26,250 nt of DNA from a virus. Made by a program: the position numbers and the translations under genes. The stretch spans positions 1-26,250 of the IMG/VR virus record IMGVR_UViG_3300049489_000746; one strand, written 5' to 3'. Each line of letters starts with the position of its first letter. Within the stretch, counting starts at the first letter, position 1. Of the stretch, positions 6,481 to 13,846 are shown piece by piece. The notes beneath the pieces were generated by a model, which saw nothing but the letters and a program-made list of their open reading frames with translations, was not told the DNA's origin and did no database searches.

Positions 6481-7670
6481 TCGAGCTTACCAAATTCGTT
6501 CGCGAGCAGATTAACAGCCGGGCGTGCGTCGTCCATGGCGACCAAAGTGGTCCCGCTCGAAATGCTCGATGCGTTTGCGGTCACGAATTCCCCGGCCGCG
6601 ACTGACCCCTTCATTGCCTTTTCAAACTGGGCCGGGCTCAGAAGCTCGGGCTCGGAGAAAACTTGCGAGCCGAAAAGCCGCTTCGCTTTCTTGGTCGCGG
6701 CGTCGACGTCCGACCATTTACGCGTGCTTCTTTTCTGTACCATTTTCCAGCCCGGGATTTCGCCGCCCCGGTTCAGGATTGAAACGGCGTGTTCCCTGAC
6801 ACGCGAAAGCCATTCTTCGACCCGTTCGCCCGCTTGCAAAATGTTCCCGATCTCGGCCGCCGTGAGCTTCGGGAGAAGCTCGGCGGTCGGGGGCTTGGCG
6901 TTTTTCCCGACCGAATCGAATTCGATCCGGGCTTGCTTGAGCGACTTCGCCCCAAGCTCCGGGCAATGCGGCGCGGCCGGGCACCATCGGCACCATGCGC
7001 CAGCGGCGAACGGAGGGCGCTTGGATTTGGCCGCCTTAATCCCCGACTCGAATTTCTCGCGCCAGCTCGCAAGCTCATCGGGCGTCATCTCATGGACGCG
7101 GACGGTTTCGCCGTCCGAATCCGCCGCGCGCGGCTGGAATATGACAAGCTCGATTGACTCGAAATTGAAATCGTAAAGGCTCGCGAGGCCCAACGCGTAA
7201 TAGATGAGCTGCGAATTCTCGCGCGGGCTCACTAGAACGCCTTGGCCGTACTTGTAATCAAACACGACCAAGCGGCCAAACACTTCGACGATTGCAGCGT
7301 CAACCGTCCCGAATTGCCCGGCTTCCGAAACCGGAAGCTCGACTTTGGTTTCGCACAATACCTTAGCCCCTTTAGCTTGGGCGTGACGGGCTTCGATCCA
7401 TTTGAAAGCGGAAAGGGCGTGAGCGACCTTGTCTTTCCCGTGGGCTGTTTCGAGATCCCGGGAAAGCGTGTACGGACGCTCGCCGTCGATGTACGCTCGC
7501 AGTAATTTTTCCAAAACGGAATGGGCTTCCGTTCCTTCAAGCGCGTAAGGGCCGGGCGGCTGTTCCGGCAAGCCGTCGCAAGCGCGGATCGAGCCCGGGC
7601 AATTGAGCCAACGCTCGGAACCACTAGCGCTGAATCGCGCATGAGCTTTCTTTTCAATTTCTTTTTTCAT
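6477..7670 (-). CDS. DUF2800 family Cas4/RecB-like nuclease
   Basis: A 397-residue protein with a PD-(D/E)XK nuclease core of the RecB/Cas4 type: GTEAH (E48-H50), FGTVDAAI (D124), VFDYKYG (D138, K140) and a QLIYYALGL motif (Q154). A cysteine at 24 (WLNCPGS) and three clustered cysteines (C227, C230, C236 in WCRWCPAAPHCPEL) form the four-ligand set that holds a 4Fe-4S cluster in Cas4 and AddB enzymes. The C-terminal 150 residues are a separate helical region. It probably trims DNA ends during phage recombination or replication. AAGGACG lies 8 bases before the ATG. It occurs with PolA, ssDNA-binding and SNF2 genes in many phages. Confidence 0.88.
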   Translation of the reverse strand: MKKEIEKKAHARFSASGSERWLNCPGSIRACDGLPEQPPGPYALEGTEAHSVLEKLLRAYIDGERPYTLSRDLETAHGKDKVAHALSAFKWIEARHAQAKGAKVLCETKVELPVSEAGQFGTVDAAIVEVFGRLVVFDYKYGQGVLVSPRENSQLIYYALGLASLYDFNFESIELVIFQPRAADSDGETVRVHEMTPDELASWREKFESGIKAAKSKRPPFAAGAWCRWCPAAPHCPELGAKSLKQARIEFDSVGKNAKPPTAELLPKLTAAEIGNILQAGERVEEWLSRVREHAVSILNRGGEIPGWKMVQKRSTRKWSDVDAATKKAKRLFGSQVFSEPELLSPAQFEKAMKGSVAAGEFVTANASSISSGTTLVAMDDARPAVNLLANEFGKLE

Positions 7671-7739
7671 GTCGATGCGTCCTTGAGCCGGGAAAATTCT
7701 CGGGGCCGGAAAAAGTCGCGGCTGTGTGGTCCGCGCGAT

Positions 7740-7784
7740 CCCCAGCCCCGAGCCCTAGAAGGCTGGGGAGCATTGAGCCCCAGC
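7740..7784 (-). promoter_or_regulatory. alternative-hairpin (attenuator-like) leader
   Basis: On the leftward strand three short elements follow each other: GCTGGGG (complement of 7778-7784), CCCCAGCC (7761-7768) and GGCTGGGG (7740-7747). The middle element can pair with the first (7 bp) or the third (8 bp), but not both. It lies in the 128-base gap between the AT-hook gene and the DUF2800 gene. The downstream hairpin lacks a U-tract, so it may control RNA processing or translation more than termination. Confidence 0.4.
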
Positions 7785-7798
7785 TTTCAATCGGTCGT

Positions 7799-8221
7799 TT
7801 ACTTCAGTTTGCGCGCGGCCGCGAGGGCTTCTGCGTACTGCTCGGAATCCAAGTCGGTGAGCTTGCCGACCTTGAACTTGGTTTTGAACATTTTCATAAT
7901 CGCGTCGGGCTTCCCGATTTCCTTGAGCCCTTTCCTGAGTTCGTCAAGCGACATGGTGGGCGTGGTTTCTTCCGCGTCGTCGTCGAGCCCGTCAAACGAT
8001 TCCGTTTCCGTTTCTTCGGATTCGTCGGATTCGTCGAGCGCGGGAGCGGCTTGCTTGGGCGGACGGCCACGACCGCGCGGGGCCGAGGCCACGGGGGCCG
8101 GGGCGTTTGCGGTTTCCTGAGTCGGGGCTTGGGTTCCGCCGTCCATTTGCTCAAGCGCCGCGAGCAGGGCCGCCGCGTTTTTCGGGTTTGCAGTAATAGT
8201 GAACGTAATAGATTGGATCAT
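7799..8221 (-). CDS. AT-hook, acidic phage protein
   Basis: A 140-residue protein, start at ATG 8221 with AAAGG about 10 bases upstream; longer frames lack a binding site. It has an N-terminal strand-rich region (SITFTITANPKNAAALLAAL), an alanine/proline linker, a textbook AT-hook core (PRGRGRPPKQ, residues 48-57) that binds the minor groove of AT-rich DNA, a strongly acidic serine/glutamate segment (63-86) and a C-terminal helical domain (DELRKGLKEIGKPDAIMKMF). It is 25 bases downstream of the helicase gene. It may recruit the helicase or nuclease to AT-rich DNA, such as the gap near 12.6 kb; this is inference. Confidence 0.75.
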   Translation of the reverse strand: MIQSITFTITANPKNAAALLAALEQMDGGTQAPTQETANAPAPVASAPRGRGRPPKQAAPALDESDESEETETESFDGLDDDAEETTPTMSLDELRKGLKEIGKPDAIMKMFKTKFKVGKLTDLDSEQYAEALAAARKLK

Positions 8222-8246
8222 GAGTAATTGCCTTTCGGGTTTTCGC

Positions 8247-9761
8247 TTACGCGAGTTTCTGGATTTGCTTCCGCTTCGCCAGTACGGTTTCGAGAACCGC
8301 CCGGTCAACGGAATTTCGGTGCAGCATATACTGAACCAAAACTTTTTCATTTTGCCCGATCCGGTGAGCCCGGTCGATTGCTTGGTCATTCTCGCCCGGA
8401 ACCCACGAGAATTCGGCGAATACGACGCGGCTTGCTTTCGTCAGATTGAAACCAACGCCGCCCGCCGTGATGTTCAGAATCAGGACGCGCTTGTCTGGGT
8501 TCGTCTGAAACTCTTTCACAATTTCGAATCGCTCATCGCGCTCGACGCTTCCCGTGATCGCCATGGGCTTGAATTCGGAAAGCCCGGCCATGAGCCCCGA
8601 GATTACGTCCCTATGATGCGCGAATACAAGGACGCTTTCGGTTCCGCCAGAAAGCACGTTGCGCAGAAAGTCTAACGCCGGTTTCACTTTCACGGCCCCG
8701 AGCTTTCGCCGGTAAGTCGCTAACTGTTCCTCGCCGATCCGACCGCGCATGAGGTCTTCGGGGCTGTACTTGTTCAAAATGTGGCGGGACATTTCGGCAA
8801 GCTCGACGGGCAAGTCGTCGTCCACGAAAACTAGTTCCTCCGACTTCTCGGGAAGCTCGGGCAGGACGTCCGCTTTCTTGACCCTAAGCATGAACTTACC
8901 CATGATGCGTTTGGAGAGTTCGCCCACGTTGCTTGAGCCCGAGAAATCCCAGCCCCACGGCCCCTGAAATCCCGCGCAGTATTTGAGCCCGAAACGGAAT
9001 TGGTCGAAGTGATCGATCAGCTCCGGGCAATTTCGGGATATGACCGGAAACAATTCCATGGGCCGGTTAGGCATTGGAGTTCCCGACAAGAAAACCGAAT
9101 GCGTGAAAGCGGGCTGAATCTTTCGGTACAGGGCTTTTGAGCGTTCGCTTGAAAGCGTTTTGAACCGATGCGCCTCATCTATAATGAGCAGCGTTTTTCT
9201 GCGACCCGCGAAGCCGATCACGCTCGAAAGCGTGGTTTCTCTGGCGAGCATTGAGTCGGGCACGATAAGAATGTCGGCCGTACTCGCGCGCTTGAAGTGT
9301 TCTAGTCTCACAATCCGGGGCTGGCCGGTTGACCATTTGGCGAATTCCTCTTCGACGTTGCCCATGAGAAACGGCGGGCAGATATACACGGTCGGATACG
9401 AAAGCGCGTTTCTAATGAGCGCGGCGCAAATGGTTTTCCCCAAGCCTGGGTCGAGCGCCAAATAGGAACGATTGCGGGAAAGCGCAAACGGAACGGCTTG
9501 GTTAATTTGGAACGGGAGCGGATCGAGCCCGGGCGGAACAGGAATCGCCCCGGCCCAATTGGTCACGACCAAAGCCGAGTTTTCAATTTCTTTTTTCGCT
9601 CGCTCATCCGCGTAATGAATCAGGCGCGAGGCGATTCCCGGGCTCGAAGTGTACCAGACTTGAGCCGACGAATCCCAGACGAACCCGGCTTGTTTTGGTT
9701 TGTACCGTTCATCGAAAAGACAACGCGCCACGAATCGCGCGCCGTCAAACATGATAACCAT
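8247..9761 (-). CDS. SNF2-family DNA helicase/translocase (SMARCAL1-like)
   Basis: A 504-residue superfamily 2 ATPase. The start is ATG 9761, chosen because GGGGGC sits at a good distance and the longer version adds low-quality sequence. Residues 1-50 form a small N-terminal domain (KPKQAGFVWDSSAQVWYTSS). The RecA-like domains carry Walker A (DPGLGKT, 104-110), DEAH (195-198), SGTPMPNRP (motif III, from 226), and in the C-terminal lobe ITAGGVGFNLTKASRVVF and DQAIDRAHRIGQ (motifs V and VI). Proteins of this kind anneal or remodel DNA forks. It is the first gene of the leftward operon, downstream of the divergent control region. Confidence 0.93.
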   Translation of the reverse strand: MVIMFDGARFVARCLFDERYKPKQAGFVWDSSAQVWYTSSPGIASRLIHYADERAKKEIENSALVVTNWAGAIPVPPGLDPLPFQINQAVPFALSRNRSYLALDPGLGKTICAALIRNALSYPTVYICPPFLMGNVEEEFAKWSTGQPRIVRLEHFKRASTADILIVPDSMLARETTLSSVIGFAGRRKTLLIIDEAHRFKTLSSERSKALYRKIQPAFTHSVFLSGTPMPNRPMELFPVISRNCPELIDHFDQFRFGLKYCAGFQGPWGWDFSGSSNVGELSKRIMGKFMLRVKKADVLPELPEKSEELVFVDDDLPVELAEMSRHILNKYSPEDLMRGRIGEEQLATYRRKLGAVKVKPALDFLRNVLSGGTESVLVFAHHRDVISGLMAGLSEFKPMAITGSVERDERFEIVKEFQTNPDKRVLILNITAGGVGFNLTKASRVVFAEFSWVPGENDQAIDRAHRIGQNEKVLVQYMLHRNSVDRAVLETVLAKRKQIQKLA

Positions 9762-9837
9762 TTCAAACGCCCCCGTTTGGTCCCGTGTTTTCGTTTTCTC
9801 TTTTTCCGGCGTTGTCCTTGATCGCTGGAGATCGTTG

Positions 9838-9864
9838 GTTATGCCGGGGCGGGAGAAATGGCAA
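9838..9864 (-). promoter_or_regulatory. possible leftward promoter for the replication operon
   Basis: On the leftward strand TTGCCA (9859-9864) and CATAAC (9838-9843) are separated by 15 bases. The -35 matches the sigma-70 consensus in 5 of 6 positions, the -10 in 4 of 6, but the spacer is short. It lies about 75 bases ahead of the helicase start. It is the best leftward candidate I see in the divergent gap, but it is weak. Confidence 0.3.
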
Positions 9865-9881
9865 GCGAGAAAATGAAAAGT

Positions 9882-9910
9882 TTGACAACGCGGCGGGGGC
9901 CGCTTAGGGT
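9882..9910 (+). promoter_or_regulatory. rightward sigma-70-type promoter for the HTH gene
   Basis: TTGACA (9882-9887), a 17-base spacer, then TAGGGT (9905-9910). An A-rich stretch (AGAAAATGAAAAG) lies just upstream. The spacer contains a GC-rich dyad (GCGGC at 9890-9894, GCCGC at 9899-9903), which may act as an operator or stiffen the spacer. The HTH gene starts 36 bases downstream of the -10 after a CAAGGGGGC binding site. The regulator may control this and the leftward operon. Confidence 0.6.
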
Positions 9911-9946
9911 TTCCTCTCATCTTTCAAACAAATCAAGGGGGCTTTT

Positions 9947-10186
9947 ATGACAGAGAAGAAACGCCCGGGCGAGAAGCCCGGGGCGTTTGTGCGTTGGGTT
10001 AGTTCCATCGGCGGGGCTCAGGTTTTGGCGCGCTCGCTCGGGATGACCGAACCCGGAGTCACTCGCTGGCTTAGAAAAGAATGCCAGCCTAATACCCGGA
10101 CGGCCGTCCGCATGATCGTCATGGGCCGGGGGGCGTTTGATTATAATGATCTCGTTCGCGACACCTATCGCGGGAAATTGTGGTGA
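9947..10186 (+). CDS. small helix-turn-helix regulator
   Basis: A 79-residue protein. Residues about 21-45 form a helix-turn-helix (GGAQVLARSLGMTEPGVTRW) of the Cro/CI-like type: a first helix, a glycine turn and a recognition helix with exposed polar residues, then a basic LRKE. No ligand or dimerisation domain is present. It sits in the divergent control region, as early phage regulators and DNA-binding initiators do. AATCAAGGGGGC precedes the ATG. It is 4 bases ahead of the primase-helicase GTG, so it may also be a replication accessory that marks the origin. Confidence 0.75.
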   Translation: MTEKKRPGEKPGAFVRWVSSIGGAQVLARSLGMTEPGVTRWLRKECQPNTRTAVRMIVMGRGAFDYNDLVRDTYRGKLW

Positions 10187-10190
10187 GCCC

Positions 10191-12533
10191 GTGAGCGGAA
10201 TTGACAAGGCTAAAGTATTCTCGGAAGCGAAGCGTTTACATGACGCGGGCTGGGCGATTCACTGGCTCATGCCGCGCGAGAAGCGCCCGGCGAAAGCGGG
10301 CTGGACAACCGGCCCGCGCGAGTCGTGGCCGGAGTTAAAAAACTCATACCCGTTTGGCGGGAACGTGGGCGTAAGGCTCGGGAGCGCGTCGCGGTTGAAC
10401 GGCGGGTTTCTCTTGGCTTGCATCGACTGCGACGTGAAAGGAACCGAGGCATTTTTTGCAGATGAAATGCGGGCGCGGTTGTCTGAGATTTTCCCGGGGC
10501 ATGAGTCGGCCCCGAGCGTCGAATCAGGGCGGGGCAATGGCTCGCGTCATATATATGTCGCGACCCGGGGGGCCGAGCGGGGCCGGGTTCTCGCGCAGTC
10601 GAGCGAGGAAACGCGCGTCAAAATGCCATCGGTCAAGCCATCGCGCAGGGAAATGGAAACCATGAGCGCGGACGAAATAAAGGCGGGCTATAGGCTCAGG
10701 CCCGCTTGGGAGATTTCGCTTATGACCGAAGGGCGGCAAATGGTTCTGCCGCCGTCGATCCATCCCGATACGGGGGCCGCGTATCGTTGGGTCGTTCCGT
10801 TTACGGGCATGGTTCCCGAGCTTGCGCTGAATAAGGGGGCCGAAACCGGCCGGGCTATCGGGGGGCTTGCGGCCGGGGCGGCTGGGCGATTGGGGGGCTC
10901 GGGCGATTTCTTGTCATTCAAATGGTCGCCCGTTCCAGTTTCTCTCAAAGACGACCCGCGCTCAAACGAGAAACTCCGGGCGTTGTGCGAGGACGCGGAA
11001 GGATTTGACGATCATTCAAAGGCGCTTTTCTCGGCGTGTTTGAAACTGAATGCGTCGGGCTTTGGGCGGGATGAGATTCTGACAGTCTTGACTGACCCGA
11101 GTACGGCGCTCGGGGCGTGCCCGTACCGGCATTGCAAGCGCCCCGTATTAGAGCAGCACAGGCGGCGTGCGGCGTTTTGGTTGAGCCGGTACACGCTGGC
11201 CCGGGCGCTTGAACTTGGGGGCTTAGAAGCCGAATACGGCGGCGAGGTCGTGCGCGGCGAGCCGCTCGATGACGACCAAGCGGAAGCACAGAAAAGCGAT
11301 CTAGTGGGGGCCGCCGACTGGCGCATGGGGCTTGAGCGCGGGGGCCAAAATGGGACCGGGAAACCAAAAGGGACGCTGGCAAATGTCATCCTAGTTTTAG
11401 AGAATGAGGTCGGGCCGGGCGTGTTCAAAAAGAACCTGTTCACCGGGTATGAGATCCATGGGCGGGCGACGCCGTGGGGGGCTCGGGCTGGCGACGAAAT
11501 CGACGACGGGCATTTGATCGCGGTCAAGGTATGGTTCGCGAACCATTTCGGATTCGAGCCGCCGACCGGGCTCGTAAGCGAAGCGGTGAGCGATATCGCG
11601 CGGCGGAATTCGTTTCATCCCGTTCGGGAGTATTTGGACAGGCTCGAATGGGACGGCGTCCCGCGCATCGATTCGTGGCTGGCTCGGTATTGCGGGGCTC
11701 AGGCTGAGGAACCATACTTGTCGGCCATCTCGCGCAAGTCATTGGTCGCCATGATCGCGCGTGTGATGAATCCGGGGGCCAAGTTCGATTGCGTCCTGAT
11801 TCTGGAAGGCTCGCAAGGAATCGGCAAGTCAACGCTCATTCGGTTTTTGGCCGGTGACGAATGGTTTACCGACGCCCATATCGACATCAAAAACAAGGAC
11901 GCGGTTTTGTCGATTGGCGGGGTATGGGCCGTGGAACTCGGTGAGCTTTCGAGCTTGCGGAAGGCGGACGTCGATCAGCTCAAAGAGTTCATGAGCCGGA
12001 CAGTCGATCGAATCCGCGTGCCATACGGCGAGCGGCCGATCAAAATCCCGCGCCAGTGTGTGTTTTTCGGGACCACGAACTCGGACGAATACTTGCGCGA
12101 CATGACCGGAAACCGCCGCTTCTGGCCCGTGTCGGTCGGCGATTGCAAGTTCGATGAGATCAAGCGCGACCGCGATCAGCTATTCGCGGAAGCGCGTTGG
12201 TTTTATGACTTGGGCGAGCCGCTTTATTTGGCGGACAAAGAGGCGCTCAAGGGGGCGAAAGCCGAGCAGGAAAAGCGGGAAACGTATGACGCGCTTCAAG
12301 AGCGGTTGGCGGATTTCTTTGACCATGCGGCGAGCGTTGAAAATTTCCCGTTCGACCTTTCGTGTTTTCACATGGCCGACCTTTTTGGCGACCACGGGCC
12401 GATGGCCGGAACCCGAATGGACAAGGGCGAGCAGATGCGAGTCGGGGGGCTTTTAAGGAAAATGGGCTTTCGAAAAGCCCTGAAACGGACCAAAAGAGGC
12501 GTTGCAAATTGGTGGACAAGGACCGAAAAATGA
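10191..12533 (+). CDS. primase-polymerase / VirE-type helicase fusion
   Basis: A 780-residue protein starting at GTG 10191, 4 bases after the HTH gene, with GGTGAG as binding site. The N-terminal 200 residues are an archaeo-eukaryotic primase-like (prim-pol) domain: NVGVRLG, LACIDCD (catalytic acids D79, D81) and GSRHIYV (His 120). The C-terminal part is a VirE/P4-type ATPase: Walker A LEGSQGIGKST (about 538-548), Walker B-like VWAVELGELSS, then TTNSDEYLRDMTGNRRFWPV, the sensor/arginine region typical of virulence-associated E proteins. The fusion should prime and unwind DNA at the phage origin, feeding the PolA-type polymerase. Confidence 0.92.
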   Translation: MSGIDKAKVFSEAKRLHDAGWAIHWLMPREKRPAKAGWTTGPRESWPELKNSYPFGGNVGVRLGSASRLNGGFLLACIDCDVKGTEAFFADEMRARLSEIFPGHESAPSVESGRGNGSRHIYVATRGAERGRVLAQSSEETRVKMPSVKPSRREMETMSADEIKAGYRLRPAWEISLMTEGRQMVLPPSIHPDTGAAYRWVVPFTGMVPELALNKGAETGRAIGGLAAGAAGRLGGSGDFLSFKWSPVPVSLKDDPRSNEKLRALCEDAEGFDDHSKALFSACLKLNASGFGRDEILTVLTDPSTALGACPYRHCKRPVLEQHRRRAAFWLSRYTLARALELGGLEAEYGGEVVRGEPLDDDQAEAQKSDLVGAADWRMGLERGGQNGTGKPKGTLANVILVLENEVGPGVFKKNLFTGYEIHGRATPWGARAGDEIDDGHLIAVKVWFANHFGFEPPTGLVSEAVSDIARRNSFHPVREYLDRLEWDGVPRIDSWLARYCGAQAEEPYLSAISRKSLVAMIARVMNPGAKFDCVLILEGSQGIGKSTLIRFLAGDEWFTDAHIDIKNKDAVLSIGGVWAVELGELSSLRKADVDQLKEFMSRTVDRIRVPYGERPIKIPRQCVFFGTTNSDEYLRDMTGNRRFWPVSVGDCKFDEIKRDRDQLFAEARWFYDLGEPLYLADKEALKGAKAEQEKRETYDALQERLADFFDHAASVENFPFDLSCFHMADLFGDHGPMAGTRMDKGEQMRVGGLLRKMGFRKALKRTKRGVANWWTRTEK

Positions 12534-12561
12534 TTTTTCCGGAATTAAACGCGGCTAAAAT

Positions 12562-12670
12562 CTGTATACACCAGCCGCTTTTCGGCGTTGTAATACCAGT
12601 ATATACACCGGGAGCGGAAAAAAACTTCAATGATCCCGTGCGTGTAAATACTGTATACACTGTAATACCA
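12562..12670. repeat. AT-rich iteron-like repeats, possible origin or operator
   Basis: The 189-base gap between the primase-helicase gene and the next gene contains two TGTATACA palindromes (12563-12570 and 12652-12659), a related GTATATAC (12599-12606), and TGTAATACCA twice (12589-12598, 12661-12670). TATACAC follows all three palindromic cores, so they look like one repeat family. Downstream to 12722 the DNA is nearly free of GC apart from G runs. Position directly after the replicative primase-helicase suggests a replication origin; a repressor operator for the downstream genes is the alternative. Confidence 0.5.
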
Positions 12671-12722
12671 TTATAAAAAGATAAGGGGTTTATTTTAGGA
12701 AAGGAATAGGGGTTTTATATAT

Positions 12723-12869
12723 ATGTTAGGAAATGGTTTTAGACGTTACAAGCCGCTACGGTGTTTACAACACGCCGCCGCTTACGCGGCGTCGGCGATT
12801 TTCGGGCTCGCGCTCGGCGTGGTTATTAATTCGCTCGCCGAGTCGGGCTTTTTCGATTGGGGATTTTGA
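12723..12869 (+). CDS. small membrane protein
   Basis: A 48-residue frame, ATG 12723 to TGA 12867-12869. A basic N-terminus (FRRYKPLR) is followed by a single hydrophobic helix (AAAYAASAIFGLALGVVI) and a short acidic/aromatic end. AATAGGGG sits about 10 bases before the ATG. It is followed at 2 bases by the HNH gene. Function unknown; short phage membrane proteins of this type are often involved in host takeover or exclusion. Confidence 0.5.
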   Translation: MLGNGFRRYKPLRCLQHAAAYAASAIFGLALGVVINSLAESGFFDWGF

Positions 12870-12871
12870 AT

Positions 12872-13375
12872 ATGGGCGCGGAATTCGAAATCATGCGGTC
12901 GGGGATTTACCACGCAAAAACAAGCGGGCGGATTTTCTCTCAGTGGTCAGGGCGGGAAAAGGAAATTCGCTTGTGCAAAAAACCGTCCGGGTATCTAAAG
13001 TTTAATGCGTATGCTGGTTCGGGTCCGATTACGGTTTACGCGCACAGGTTTATTTGGGCGTTTTTTCACGGGGAGATTCCGCCCGGGTTTCAAATAAATC
13101 ATATAAATTTTAATCGATCGGACAATCGGATTTTTAATTTAGAAATTATGAGCCCCGGGGAGAATACGAGATATTCAGCGGAAGCCGGTCGGATGAGTAT
13201 ACCTAAAAACAAGGGCGTTAAAAATATTCGCGCGAAACTTTCCGAGCAAGACGTGATCGCAATCCGTTATTCAAGTTTGCCAACGCGGGAACTCTGTGCT
13301 TTTTTTGGCGTGGGTGGGACGACGATTAGAGAAATTCGTTTGGAAAAATCTTGGGGGCATTTATGGGGAAATTAA
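12872..13375 (+). CDS. HNH homing endonuclease
   Basis: A 167-residue protein, start at ATG 12872 with GGGG at 9 bases. Residues 55-100 are an HNH_3-type nuclease core: YAHRFIWAFFHGEI (H58), QINHINFN (H77), then DNRIFNLEIMSPGENTRYS with the conserved Asn residues. The C-terminus (about 120-160, KLSEQDVIAIRY then TRELCAFFGVGGTTIREI) is a helix-turn-helix that would give target specificity. Free-standing HNH endonucleases spread into phages by homing. Base composition (for example 18 G/C in 60 at 13081-13140) is much lower than that of neighbouring phage genes, supporting recent transfer. Confidence 0.88.
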   Translation: MGAEFEIMRSGIYHAKTSGRIFSQWSGREKEIRLCKKPSGYLKFNAYAGSGPITVYAHRFIWAFFHGEIPPGFQINHINFNRSDNRIFNLEIMSPGENTRYSAEAGRMSIPKNKGVKNIRAKLSEQDVIAIRYSSLPTRELCAFFGVGGTTIREIRLEKSWGHLWGN

Positions 13376-13692
13376 GTCGTCAAAAAGGATTAAGTTTCGA
13401 AAGATGGGTCGCGATCAAGCTCAGGCGAATTTTCCCGGAAGCGCGTCGCCAGCTCGAATACCATGCGCGCGATGCGCGCGGGATTGATTTGCAGGAAACG
13501 GGGCGCTTTCGCTTTCAATGCAAACGCGGGCGGAAGTATTCGCCCGTGACGGCGATTGCGGAGATTCAGTGCAATCGGCTTTTTGAGATCCCGGTATTGG
13601 TCACGCAAGGCGACCACGCCGAGCCGTTGGCCGTCCTGCCATTCGACGAGTTTCTGGCCCTGCTCGAAAGCGCGGAGGTTTGGAGTTCATGA
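13363..13692 (+). CDS. PD-(D/E)XK nuclease, Holliday-junction-resolvase-like
   Basis: A 109-residue protein, start at ATG 13363 with GGGGGC 5-6 bases upstream; it overlaps the HNH gene by 13 bases. The N-terminal helix has KGLSFERWVAIKLRRIF (E13), followed by RGIDLQE (D42) and RFQCKRG (Q52-x-K54), the E...D...QxK pattern of small archaeal-type resolvases and related phage nucleases. It would cut branched DNA before packaging or during recombination. It seems complete. The gene runs straight into a tiny membrane protein by an ATGA overlap. Confidence 0.75.
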   Translation: MGKLSRQKGLSFERWVAIKLRRIFPEARRQLEYHARDARGIDLQETGRFRFQCKRGRKYSPVTAIAEIQCNRLFEIPVLVTQGDHAEPLAVLPFDEFLALLESAEVWSS

Positions 13693-13778
13693 GCCACGAC
13701 GATCAAGTTCACTTGGCAATTATTCTTTGCAGCGCGGGCGGCGTGATGATCGTAATCGCGGCGTTCATTTGGTTATGA
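13689..13778 (+). CDS. 29-residue membrane peptide
   Basis: A 29-codon frame coupled by ATGA to the resolvase-like gene. The product is MSHDDQVHLAI followed by a hydrophobic run (IILCSAGGVMIVIAAFIWL), i.e. almost entirely one membrane helix. The overlap and the helix are the evidence for it. Function unknown. Confidence 0.45.
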   Translation: MSHDDQVHLAIILCSAGGVMIVIAAFIWL

Positions 13779-13786
13779 CTTGCCGC

Positions 13787-13839
13787 AAAAAATTCCGAGT
13801 TTTTTAAGCCGTTGACAAGCCGCGCCCGGCGGGTAGAAT
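13787..13839 (+). promoter_or_regulatory. strong promoter with UP-element-like A/T tracts
   Basis: TTGACA (13812-13817), a 16-base spacer and TAGAAT (13834-13839) make a close sigma-70 match. AAAAAA (13787-13792) and TTTTTTAA (13800-13807) lie just upstream, at about -60 to -40 if transcription begins at the ATG of the next gene, where UP elements sit. The spacer holds a short GC dyad (GCCG/CGGC). Only 7 bases separate the -10 from the ATG at 13847, so the transcript would carry almost no leader. Confidence 0.75.
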
Positions 13840-13846
13840 CCCGGGC

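Noticed and set aside
13775-13807. A 10-codon frame with ATGA overlap after the 29-residue peptide
   Set aside because: Too short, and it runs over the A/T tracts of the promoter, which explain the sequence better.
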